A stretch of 64,000 nt of DNA from Cobetia sp. L2A1 (GTDB taxonomy: Bacteria > Pseudomonadota > Gammaproteobacteria > Pseudomonadales > Halomonadaceae): NCBI RefSeq assembly GCF_009796845.1, contig NZ_CP047025.1:2356001-2420000 (forward strand), given 5' to 3'. The first letter of the stretch is position 1; every line of letters begins with the position of its first letter. Position numbers and translations under genes: made by a program. The notes beneath the pieces were generated by a model. The model had not been told where the DNA came from. It ran no database searches and saw only the letters and a program-made list of their open reading frames with translations. Shown here one piece after another: positions 47,260 to 55,586 of the stretch.

Positions 47260-47328
47260 CTGGCATCTCCTGCTGAAGCATTTCCCGAACCCGCATCAAG
47301 GCGTCCATGACTCACCTATTCGGGCTGA

Positions 47329-47358
47329 ATGTTAGCGCTACCATGTTAGCGCTAACAT
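47329..47358. promoter_or_regulatory. Two overlapping LacI-type operators between ltnD and lacI
   Basis: A perfect 16-bp palindrome ATGTTAGCGCTAACAT at 47343-47358 and a one-mismatch copy ATGTTAGCGCTACCAT at 47329-47344 share two bases. Even palindromes with central CG are typical for LacI/GalR regulators. They lie 70-99 bases upstream of ltnD and 56-85 upstream of the LacI-family gene, so one protein could control both. Confidence 0.88.
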
Positions 47359-47413
47359 CAGTAATAGAGTAGGCTGCAAGCCACGACAAGCGGCAGATGA
47401 GAAAACGCGACAA

Positions 47414-48451
47414 ATGTCTAATCCCCCCGAATCATCACGGCGTCACCGCAAGGGTGCGATGCAACCAACGCTCAATGAGGTTGCCAAGGAGGCGGGTGTT
47501 TCCTCCATCACGGTGTCGCGCTACTTCAATAGTCCGGATAGCGTGCGCGAGGCGACACGTCTCAAGGTCGAGGCCGCCATCGAGAAGGTGGGATATGTGC
47601 GCAACATGATTGCGGGTAGCCTGGCCTCGGCGACCAGTCGCGTGATTCCTGTCATCGTGCCGTCGTTGTCCAACATCGTGTTCATCGACGTCATCAAGGG
47701 GCTACAGGACGAATTCGAGGCGCACGGCTATCAACTGCTGCTCGGCAAGACGGATTATGATCTCGCACGCGAGACCCAGCTGATACGCACCTTTCTTGGC
47801 TGGTCAGCCGCAGGACTTGTCGTGACGGGGCTGCGCCATACTGACGCGACACGCCAGATTCTGGAAAACTGGAATCAGCCCATCGTGGAGATCATGGAGC
47901 TGGGGGAAGGGTTGGATCTGAATGTGGGGATGGATCATGTCGCCGCGGGACGCGTCATGTGTGAACACCTGTTGGCACGCGGCTATCGCAACATCCACTT
48001 CGCGGGTGCAGAGCTTGATCTCGATTATCGTGCTGCCATGCGCTACGCCGGACATCGTGAGGCACTCGCCGCTGCCGGTATCGAGGAGGCTCCGTTATTG
48101 GATCTTCCCGTCCGCCAGCAGATGACCAGTGGCGCCCAGGCACTGGAGCGCATTCGCGAGAGTCATCCGGAGTGCGATGCCATTCATTTCGCCAATGACG
48201 ACATGGCCTGCGGCGCGATTCTCGCTGCACCCCGCCTGGGCGTGCGTATTCCCGATGACATCGCGATCGCAGGCTTCAATGGCCTACCCATTGGTGAGCA
48301 CGTCACGCCAAAGCTCACCACCATCCTCTCGCCCCGGGAGCAGATAGGCCGCATGGCTGCACGCAAGTTGCTTGCACGCATCAATGGCGAGCCGGTCGGT
48401 GAGGTGAGTCATGACCTGGGATTCACGCTCAGAGTCGGTGAAAGCACCTGA
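47414..48451 (+). CDS. LacI-family regulator of the tetronate operon
   Basis: 345 aa. N-terminal HTH at about 19-45 (TLNEVAKEAGVSSITVSRYFNSPDSVREAT), hinge helix around 60-75, then a periplasmic-binding-protein-like sensor (VIPVIVPSLSNIVFIDVIKGLQDEFEAHGYQLLLGKTDYD), closest to GntR/IdnR-type regulators of sugar acids. Divergent from ltnD with operators between. A later ATG at residue 16 is another possible start. Convergent with the SSS gene 23 bases on. Confidence 0.9.
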   Translation: MSNPPESSRRHRKGAMQPTLNEVAKEAGVSSITVSRYFNSPDSVREATRLKVEAAIEKVGYVRNMIAGSLASATSRVIPVIVPSLSNIVFIDVIKGLQDEFEAHGYQLLLGKTDYDLARETQLIRTFLGWSAAGLVVTGLRHTDATRQILENWNQPIVEIMELGEGLDLNVGMDHVAAGRVMCEHLLARGYRNIHFAGAELDLDYRAAMRYAGHREALAAAGIEEAPLLDLPVRQQMTSGAQALERIRESHPECDAIHFANDDMACGAILAAPRLGVRIPDDIAIAGFNGLPIGEHVTPKLTTILSPREQIGRMAARKLLARINGEPVGEVSHDLGFTLRVGEST

Positions 48452-48474
48452 CAGAGCCAGTGGTGACCATGGCC

Positions 48475-50190
48475 TCAGCGCATCAGTTGTGCCATCACCA
48501 GCTGCCCTGCCGCGACACAGACAAAGAATGCCGCCCCCGCCAGGCTTGAAGAGAAGATGGCCAGTGCCAAGGATAATACGGCTGCCACCCACAGCAGTCG
48601 GGCCGGCATGCTGGGTGCCCGACTGCGCTCGGGGGCCTGTTGATCCACGATCACTGGCTTGCGCAGATTGCGGAAGAATCGGGACAGCTCATCGCGACGT
48701 CTGGACGATCGCCCTGGGGCGTAAAGGTAGCGGGCAAGACACAGGAATCCGACGACGCTGATTATCTGGATGACCAGCGCGAGCGCCAGTCGGATATCCA
48801 CCAACTGCTGAGCAGGAAAGCCACTCAACCCCGGTAATTGCTGCAGCATCTCGGCATCCAGCCATAGATAGCTACCGCTAGTCACACTGATCCCGACCAG
48901 CACACTGCCCCAGCCTGCCCAGTCCGGTGTACGCGTATTGAATAGCACCATCAGTGCAGGCAGTGCCAAAGGCATCTGCAACAACACCCCAAACATGATC
49001 ATGATATCGAACAGACTCAACATCTCGAGCCGACTGAGCATGATCACGAACAGCACCACGATGATGCCTTGCATGACACCAAAGGCGCGCCCCAGCATGA
49101 CGAGCCGCGACGCCATACCGCCCGACTCCTTCAACAATGGCATGATCAGCGTCATCATCACCCCGGCATCGCGATTGAAGGCGGTGGTGATCGGCGCAAT
49201 GGTCACCGCCAGCATGGCCGAGATCACCAGACCCAGCACCCCTGAAGGCAAGTAATGAATGATGAAGTGCACGTAGGCCACGTTGGCGGCGTCCTTGCCG
49301 AGCTGGGGGTAAAGCGCCGCCAGATCGATATCTGCCGCCCCCATCAACCACGGTGGCAGGAACCAGGTGACGGGGCCAACGACGAAGAGGATAGAGGCCA
49401 GCAGCGCTGCCTTGCGGGCGCCACTGTCATCCGCCGTGGTGAGAAAGCGATAGCTGGAGGTCGCATTGTTGATACTGATGAATTGCTTGATCAGCATTGC
49501 TGCCGACCAGACCATCATGATGGCGACGCTGTAATCACTGCCGCCAACCCAGAAGGCCTTGTCGAATGCCGGCAATATCAAGGTATCGCTCACCAGCAGA
49601 CTGATGCAAAAGCCGCCGATCACCAGGGTGAGCACCGCCAGCTGCATCATCTGGATGAAATTGTTGGCTGAGACGATCCATACGCCCCCGACCAGGGTGA
49701 TGGCGATGATGATGCTACCGATCAATACGGCGAGAGTGAGGACAGATAACCCCAATACCGCACTGAGAAAGAGAGAGACGCCATACAGACCGATCGAGGC
49801 GGTCATTAGCGTCAGGAAGATCTGACTCACGACATAGAGAAGTTGCGTTGCCTTGCCGTAGCGCAGCGCAATGATGTCGGAGTAGGTACTGACTCTGAGT
49901 CGTCGGAAACGCGGCGCGAAATACAGCGCCGCGAGTAGAAAACCCAGTGCATTGCCCCAGAAGATCATCAAGACCGAAAACCCGTTCTCGAACGCCTTCT
50001 GGGCAGCCCCGGTGAAGGTCCAGGCAGAGAACTGCGTCATGAACGCCGTGCTCCCCGCCATCCACCAGGGCACATTGCCGCTGCCACGAATGAAGCCATC
50101 CGGCGTTTCGGCGCGACGACGATAGACCACGATAGTCAGCACGATGAGCACGATGGAGAAGAACAGCGCGACTTTATCCAGCTGTGTCAT
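48475..50190 (-). CDS. SSS-family symporter of the alginate locus (ToaA-like), distal copy
   Basis: 571 aa, about fourteen membrane helices. The start DGFIRGSGNVPWWMAGSTAFMTQFSAWTFTGAAQKAFENGF and AFNRDAGVMMT are typical of the SSS group used for alginate oligomers and unsaturated monomers in Vibrio (ToaA/B/C). The gene at 51359-53146 is a paralogue with the same opening pattern. In this locus it should import oligoalginate from the periplasm. Convergent with the LacI gene; on the same strand as kdgM. Confidence 0.85.
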   Translation of the reverse strand: MTQLDKVALFFSIVLIVLTIVVYRRRAETPDGFIRGSGNVPWWMAGSTAFMTQFSAWTFTGAAQKAFENGFSVLMIFWGNALGFLLAALYFAPRFRRLRVSTYSDIIALRYGKATQLLYVVSQIFLTLMTASIGLYGVSLFLSAVLGLSVLTLAVLIGSIIIAITLVGGVWIVSANNFIQMMQLAVLTLVIGGFCISLLVSDTLILPAFDKAFWVGGSDYSVAIMMVWSAAMLIKQFISINNATSSYRFLTTADDSGARKAALLASILFVVGPVTWFLPPWLMGAADIDLAALYPQLGKDAANVAYVHFIIHYLPSGVLGLVISAMLAVTIAPITTAFNRDAGVMMTLIMPLLKESGGMASRLVMLGRAFGVMQGIIVVLFVIMLSRLEMLSLFDIMIMFGVLLQMPLALPALMVLFNTRTPDWAGWGSVLVGISVTSGSYLWLDAEMLQQLPGLSGFPAQQLVDIRLALALVIQIISVVGFLCLARYLYAPGRSSRRRDELSRFFRNLRKPVIVDQQAPERSRAPSMPARLLWVAAVLSLALAIFSSSLAGAAFFVCVAAGQLVMAQLMR

Positions 50191-50316
50191 GAAGCTCCTT
50201 GCCGACTATCCGATTGGATATCATCACTGCGAATGTCGCTACCATCGTGTGAAGCGACATTTCGAACAGAACCTGAACGCCTTGGTTTCAAGCAACAAGT
50301 ACAACACCTGAATACC

Positions 50317-51024
50317 TCAGTAATAATACTTGAGGCCGACACGCGTCTTGAGCTGACGTGTATCCGAACTGGAGCTCGAGCTGACGTCCGCAAGCTCCAG
50401 ATAGGGGAACCAGGAGCCGATACGACGGCCGGCGCTCAAGATGTAATCATAGTTTTCACGGGTGTTGTCGTAGATATCCTTGTCTTCGTTCTTGTAATAG
50501 TTGGCTTCCAGCCAGTATTTATTCTTGCCGTGATTGTACGACATGGTGAAGGTGACCTTGTTCTGCTGATAATCATCATGATAATCCTCACTGTCATTGA
50601 CGAATTCACGCCGATAACGCAGTGCCGTCGTCAGCGGGATGCTGCTGGCCTTGTAGCCGATCCGCAATTGAGGCTTCAGTGCATACTTGTTGTCACCAAA
50701 GGCAATCGGCATGCCTGGCTGGATATACCAATTCTCATCCAGCTTGAATTTGAAGCCCCAGTCTATTTCACTGTCGCCGCGCTCCAGATTGCTCATGGCC
50801 GCCTGTGAGCCATCACTGTCCTTCTCGGCACCGAATTTCGTTTCCAGCCCGTAATAGAAGTTGTTGATGGAATCACTGACTTTGACGCGCGTAGCATGCT
50901 GGTCAGAGTGATGCTTGTATTCGTGACGTATATCCAACGTGACAGCCTGTGCACTGCTGGCCAACATTACGCCGGCCATCGCGAGGGATATCTTGCCGAG
51001 GGAGATCTTGTTGTAGTGTTGCAT
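50317..51024 (-). CDS. KdgM-family outer-membrane porin
   Basis: 235 aa with a signal peptide (cleavage after SSAQA, residue 27). The mature part starts VTLDIRHEYKHHSDQHATRVKVSDSINNFYYGLETKFG, the KdgM pattern, shows alternating beta strands, and ends on tyrosines as outer-membrane barrels do. KdgM proteins are small porins for anionic oligouronates (oligogalacturonate in Dickeya, oligoalginate in marine bacteria). Placed between two SSS genes and near PL17 lyases, it should pass alginate oligomers made by the secreted PL7 enzyme. Confidence 0.88.
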   Translation of the reverse strand: MQHYNKISLGKISLAMAGVMLASSAQAVTLDIRHEYKHHSDQHATRVKVSDSINNFYYGLETKFGAEKDSDGSQAAMSNLERGDSEIDWGFKFKLDENWYIQPGMPIAFGDNKYALKPQLRIGYKASSIPLTTALRYRREFVNDSEDYHDDYQQNKVTFTMSYNHGKNKYWLEANYYKNEDKDIYDNTRENYDYILSAGRRIGSWFPYLELADVSSSSSSDTRQLKTRVGLKYYY

Positions 51025-51358
51025 GGCGAACCTCTTTGTTTTTATAAAGCGTCAGTCAATTGACATTCAGGCATCATCATTCCTGCCGCGCCGCCAGTCC
51101 TGGCTGACACGCTGTGTGCCTGTTGCTTCAGTGGCGTTGTGGAACGTTCCAGCTCCAAACGCGGGCGGCAAGATCCCCAGTCGATGAGGCGTTGCTCATC
51201 GACCCACATGCCGGGCTGGCGTGCCCGGCCAAGTGGTGGGGATCAAGTGCTGGGTATGGACGCAAGGTCCAGGGATTCAGTAAATCGACTCATTACAAGC
51301 TGTCAGTGCAGGAAGCCGCGCCGTATCAGGCCGAACGCAACCCCAGCATCTGGCGTGA
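51025..51358. other. Intergenic region between kdgM and the proximal SSS gene
   Basis: 334 bases, no gene or strong terminator seen. It probably contains a promoter for kdgM (GAGGTT is the ribosome-binding site just before the start). I find no copy of the KdgR-like box here. Confidence 0.45.
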
Positions 51359-53146
51359 TCAGCGCGAACTACCTTCGCTGACCAGTACCTCTTCCTGTGC
51401 GCGCCCCTTCTTGTCGACCGAGGTCACCAACAGCAGACCGATCGCCAGGATGATGCCGCCGCACAGCACGAAGACCATGCGTCCCCAGAAGGGATTGGGT
51501 ACCAGGAACATCAGCATCACGCCCAGACCTGCGACCAGAATCAGATAACCGAGGATGTTGCGCTGACGGTTGTCCACGCCGCGGTGTTCGTCGTCATCAC
51601 TGACGACCGGCGTATCGCGATTGGTGAAGAAGGTATTTACCTCGGCTTCACGCTCCTCGGACAATCCGCGATAGAACAGCGTGGTCATGACGAAGAATCC
51701 AGCCGTGATGATGGTGTGAGCCATGATGCCCACGGCGACTTTTGCATCGCTCCACTCACGGGAGGTCAGGTCGTTTTCAAGCCCGAAGGTACTGACGAGG
51801 GTGTCAGGCGTCATGACGAAGCCAACGAAGTAGGACACGAAACCACCCACGACCAGCGTTGCCCAGGCCGCCCAGTCCGGCGTCTTGCGGATGAAGAAGC
51901 CAAGCAGCCCCGGGATGGTCATCGGCAGACCGATCAGCGCGCCGACATACATCATGGCGTCGAACAGGCTCAGCCCCTTGAGGGAGTTGATGAACAGCGC
52001 AAACGCGATGATCGCCAGGCCGAAGACGGTGGAAGACAGCCGCGACATCAGCAGCAGTTCCTTCTCGGAGGCCTTGGGACGCAGGATGACTTCATAGAAG
52101 TTCTTCACGAAGATACCGGAATTTCGATTCAGGCCTGAGTCCATGGAGGACATGGTGGCGGCAAACATCGCCGCGACCAGCAGCCCCAGCATGCCGGCCG
52201 GCATATACAGGCTGACGAAGCTCATGTAGGCAAAGTCCGCCGCCTTGGCACCGGCATCCGGATACATGGCGAACAGATCGATACCTTCACTGGCCATGAA
52301 CCAGCTGGGCATGAACCAGATGAAAGGCCCGATGGTCATCAGCACACAGGCCAGCAGACCCGCCTTGCGCGCATTCTTGGAGTCTTTCGCGGCCAGATAG
52401 CGATAGGAGTTCAACAGATTGTTGGTGATGCTGAATTGCTTGATGAAGATGAAGAAACCCCAGAGTGCAAACAGCGAGAGATAGTTCATGTCGCCGCCGA
52501 TCAGGAAGTCGACCGGGAAGTCCTGTACCACATGCGCAGGCCCTCCTGACTTGATGATCGCGACCACCGCACAGGTAATGGTGACAGCCATGATGATGAC
52601 CATCTGCATGTAATCGGAAGCGATGACGGCCCAGGAGCCCCCCGTGACCGACATCACCAGCACGACGAGACCGGTGACGACGATGGTGGTGTTCATGTCA
52701 TAGCCGAACAGCCCCGAAGTCACGATGGCCAGACCATTGAGCCAGATGCCGGCATTGATGATGCTGGTGGGCATCGACGACCAGGTGAACACCTGCTCGT
52801 TGACGGCACCGAAGCGCTGACGTATTGCCTGAATGACGGTGATGACCCGCAGCTGTCGGAAGCGCGGGGCGAAATACAGATAGTTCATCAGGTAGCCGAA
52901 GGCATTGGCCATGAAGATGATCGCCACGGCGAAGCCATCGTTGTAGGCCTTGCCGGCCGCCCCCGTGAAGGTCCAGGCGCTGAACTGAGTCATGAACGAC
53001 GTTGCGCCGACCATCCACCACAGCATGTTGCCCCCGCCGCGAAAGTAATCGCTGGTCGTGGACGTGAAGGTCCTGAAGAGCCACCCGATCGAAATCAGGA
53101 AGAGGAAATATATGCCGATGACGGCAGTATCCAGATCAAAGTTCAT
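51359..53146 (-). CDS. SSS-family symporter of the alginate locus (ToaA-like), proximal copy
   Basis: 595 aa, about fourteen membrane helices; opening segment SDYFRGGGNMLWWMVGATSFMTQFSAWTFTGAAGKAYNDGF and Na+-site core FAATMSSMDSGLNRNSGIFVKNFYEVI. The GLNRNSG segment is typical of alginate/DEH-type SSS transporters. It is larger than the copy at 48475-50190 and carries a longer cytoplasmic loop near the C terminus (YRGLSEEREAEVNTFFTNRDTPVVSDDDEHRG). Located 232 bases after the PL17 genes on the same strand, it should supply their substrate. Confidence 0.88.
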   Translation of the reverse strand: MNFDLDTAVIGIYFLFLISIGWLFRTFTSTTSDYFRGGGNMLWWMVGATSFMTQFSAWTFTGAAGKAYNDGFAVAIIFMANAFGYLMNYLYFAPRFRQLRVITVIQAIRQRFGAVNEQVFTWSSMPTSIINAGIWLNGLAIVTSGLFGYDMNTTIVVTGLVVLVMSVTGGSWAVIASDYMQMVIIMAVTITCAVVAIIKSGGPAHVVQDFPVDFLIGGDMNYLSLFALWGFFIFIKQFSITNNLLNSYRYLAAKDSKNARKAGLLACVLMTIGPFIWFMPSWFMASEGIDLFAMYPDAGAKAADFAYMSFVSLYMPAGMLGLLVAAMFAATMSSMDSGLNRNSGIFVKNFYEVILRPKASEKELLLMSRLSSTVFGLAIIAFALFINSLKGLSLFDAMMYVGALIGLPMTIPGLLGFFIRKTPDWAAWATLVVGGFVSYFVGFVMTPDTLVSTFGLENDLTSREWSDAKVAVGIMAHTIITAGFFVMTTLFYRGLSEEREAEVNTFFTNRDTPVVSDDDEHRGVDNRQRNILGYLILVAGLGVMLMFLVPNPFWGRMVFVLCGGIILAIGLLLVTSVDKKGRAQEEVLVSEGSSR

Positions 53147-53378
53147 GGCGTTGCACTCTTGTCTTTATCTGTCTTGTCGTTGTTGTTGCGCACCCGGCAG
53201 TGCGCTCTTGCCCAGAGCCTATCCCTTGCTCCGGGGTCTACTGTCAGCGTGCAGGACGTGCTGAGATGCAGCGTCTCTGCCTGTATTTGGATCGTTCCAA
53301 CCTCAATGTTGAGTCTCAGTGCTTGAGACCGGATAACAGCCATCACGCCTGTCATCCGGCACCTGTCGTCCGTGTGAT

Positions 53379-55490
53379 CTATCGCTCGAGGAGCATCACC
53401 TCCTGATCGATGCGGTAGTACTGCTCACCGATCTCCAATTCATGCAGTGCTGGCAACAGCGAAGGGTCCGTCAGCACCAGTACCAGCTGGCCCGTGCTGA
53501 AAGTCAGCTCCAGCACCGTCACCCCGTCTGGGGATGGCAGCGTGGTGAAACTGATCACCTCTGGACGCGCGCCACCGCACTGTTCAAGCGCTTCATTGAA
53601 GTGGCCGTGGCTTTCGAAGAGGTTGTAGAAGGTCTGTGTGGTCGCCGTGAGTCGGGTCATCACCTTGGCGTCAGGCCGCAGATTGTGTTGTGGGTCATTG
53701 GCACCGACCCGCAATTCAAAGACGTCCGCGGGGGCCTGGGTGATCTGATGCCAGCTATGGAAGCTGTCCCCGTCAAGCCACGTCATGCTGTGCGCGGTAT
53801 CTGCCGTGAGCTGCCCTGTCTTCCACAGATGCTGATAGCCTGCTGAATTCCCCATCACTTCCCATGCGGCAAGCGCCGTGAACTCGCCATCCCACCAGCG
53901 AATGACCTGGCCACCGTGATTGAAGGTGTAGTCATAGACGTGAGGCTGCTCGGATTGCAGCGAGATGATGTCCACCAGCAGCGGCGTTTCGGTGTGATGG
54001 CTTTCCAGCAGCAGCACCTTGCGCTGCATGGCAACATTCTCATAGGCGTTGTCACACTGGGCGCGGGCCCCCGCAGCGCAACCATCCAGCAACGCGACAT
54101 TACCGTGCTGAGTGTCCGCCAGCGCGTGATCCCCGTCGTGCTGGGACTGCATGTCCACGACCACCAGATTGTGGGCAACGCTCTGCTTGGCATAGCCCTC
54201 GTTTTCCTTGAGGTAACGCCCGCCAAACTTGGTTTCCACGTTCACCCAGCGCGCGAAGCCGTATTCCTTGAGCACTTCCTTGCCACGCGAGAAGAACGTC
54301 AGCCCCAGCTCATCGAAATGCCCGTGCCCCATGCCATGCTGCCCCGCGGTAAGCACTGCATGCTGCGCGGCCAGCCCCTTGCCGCGCTTGAGATGCGCAT
54401 GCCCGCCACTGTTGCCCTCGGGGCCATCGTGGAAGAGCTGACTTCTCACTTCCGCCTCATGCGAGACTTCACGCATGGCACGCATCAGCACCACGCCATT
54501 GGCCTGTATCCAGCAGCCCGCTTGCTGGCGTGCCAATGTCAGCAGCTCACTCGGCGCGTCATATCTGGCCGCCAGCAAGGCCATGGCACAGCGCGCGCCT
54601 TCATCATCGAGATTCATGGTCCGCGAAGCATCGTTGAGCGCCGGAAAACGGCCATCGGGATACGCCGAGGACAACAGCACATTGAGTGACTTGCCGATAC
54701 GCCCCTGGGCGTGTTCGAGGATGTTGCGCTCCGGGCAGTGGCGCACCAGCGCCTCCGCGAACAGGCACAGCGGGTGGATGGCGAAGCGATGGTAGTAAGG
54801 CCCTTCGACGTAATAGCCCTGCGGTGAGAACAGCAGCGCAATCTGCGCCAGAAAGCCCCCCGTCTCACCCGTGCCGTCCAGACCATCGATGGAGATCGCC
54901 AGGTGCGACGGACTGTCGATCACCAGAGCACAGATCCCGACCGCCGCGACAGACCACAGGCCATGATTGTGGATACGGTCAAAATCGTGGCGATAGGTCT
55001 CGGTGAACATCTCGAGCATCGGGCGGAAAAGCCCTTCCAGCAGCGTCTGATACTGCGCCTCACTCAAGGTCGGTTTGAGCAATGCAAGTCCCAAGGACGC
55101 ATGCAGCAACCAGATGTGCTCATTTAGTATCTGATGGAACAGCTTGCCCGGCGGATTGGTATTGCGCGCGACCTGATATGGCATCTCGCGATAACAGGCG
55201 GCGTAACCCGCCAGCAGCTCGTGTGCGTGATCAAGCGCGCGAGTATCATCATCGAGACGCCCCAGCAGCGCGGCGCCTTCGATCAGACGAGCGTTTTCCT
55301 TGTGCGTGTTGTGCTCAAAGCTTCCCGCTTCGCCCTGCCCCGGAATCACCACACCGCGCGCAAGGCTTGCCGTCACACGGACCTCGAGCGCTGCGAGACT
55401 GCGTCCCATCGCATTGTCTGCGCTACGCTGTTGGCGAATCTCATCAAGCTCCGCGTGGGACCAGAGCAGATATTCACTAGGTGCCGACAT
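53379..55490 (-). CDS. Oligoalginate lyase, PL17 family (copy 1)
   Basis: 703 aa. An N-terminal alpha/alpha toroid has N175-H176 (DRIHNHGLWSVAAVG) and Y232/Y233 (VEGPYYHRFAIHP), matching the catalytic Asn/His and Tyr of PL17. A heparinase II/III-like beta domain follows, with H389/H391 (QHGMGHGHFDELGL) and the PL17 phrase NVETKFGGRYLKENEGYAKQSVAHN. It would release unsaturated monouronate from oligoalginate ends. No signal peptide is visible (MSAPSEYLLWSHAEL), so I expect a cytoplasmic enzyme acting after SSS import. A paralogue precedes it by 96 bases. Confidence 0.92.
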   Translation of the reverse strand: MSAPSEYLLWSHAELDEIRQQRSADNAMGRSLAALEVRVTASLARGVVIPGQGEAGSFEHNTHKENARLIEGAALLGRLDDDTRALDHAHELLAGYAACYREMPYQVARNTNPPGKLFHQILNEHIWLLHASLGLALLKPTLSEAQYQTLLEGLFRPMLEMFTETYRHDFDRIHNHGLWSVAAVGICALVIDSPSHLAISIDGLDGTGETGGFLAQIALLFSPQGYYVEGPYYHRFAIHPLCLFAEALVRHCPERNILEHAQGRIGKSLNVLLSSAYPDGRFPALNDASRTMNLDDEGARCAMALLAARYDAPSELLTLARQQAGCWIQANGVVLMRAMREVSHEAEVRSQLFHDGPEGNSGGHAHLKRGKGLAAQHAVLTAGQHGMGHGHFDELGLTFFSRGKEVLKEYGFARWVNVETKFGGRYLKENEGYAKQSVAHNLVVVDMQSQHDGDHALADTQHGNVALLDGCAAGARAQCDNAYENVAMQRKVLLLESHHTETPLLVDIISLQSEQPHVYDYTFNHGGQVIRWWDGEFTALAAWEVMGNSAGYQHLWKTGQLTADTAHSMTWLDGDSFHSWHQITQAPADVFELRVGANDPQHNLRPDAKVMTRLTATTQTFYNLFESHGHFNEALEQCGGARPEVISFTTLPSPDGVTVLELTFSTGQLVLVLTDPSLLPALHELEIGEQYYRIDQEVMLLER

Positions 55491-55586
55491 AAATAGGTTC
55501 CATTGAAATAGAGGACCACCTGGCTTCTTCAGGCCGAACTGGCCCCTGCCAACAGCATGCTATCGACCAATGTTTGTCACTGACGG

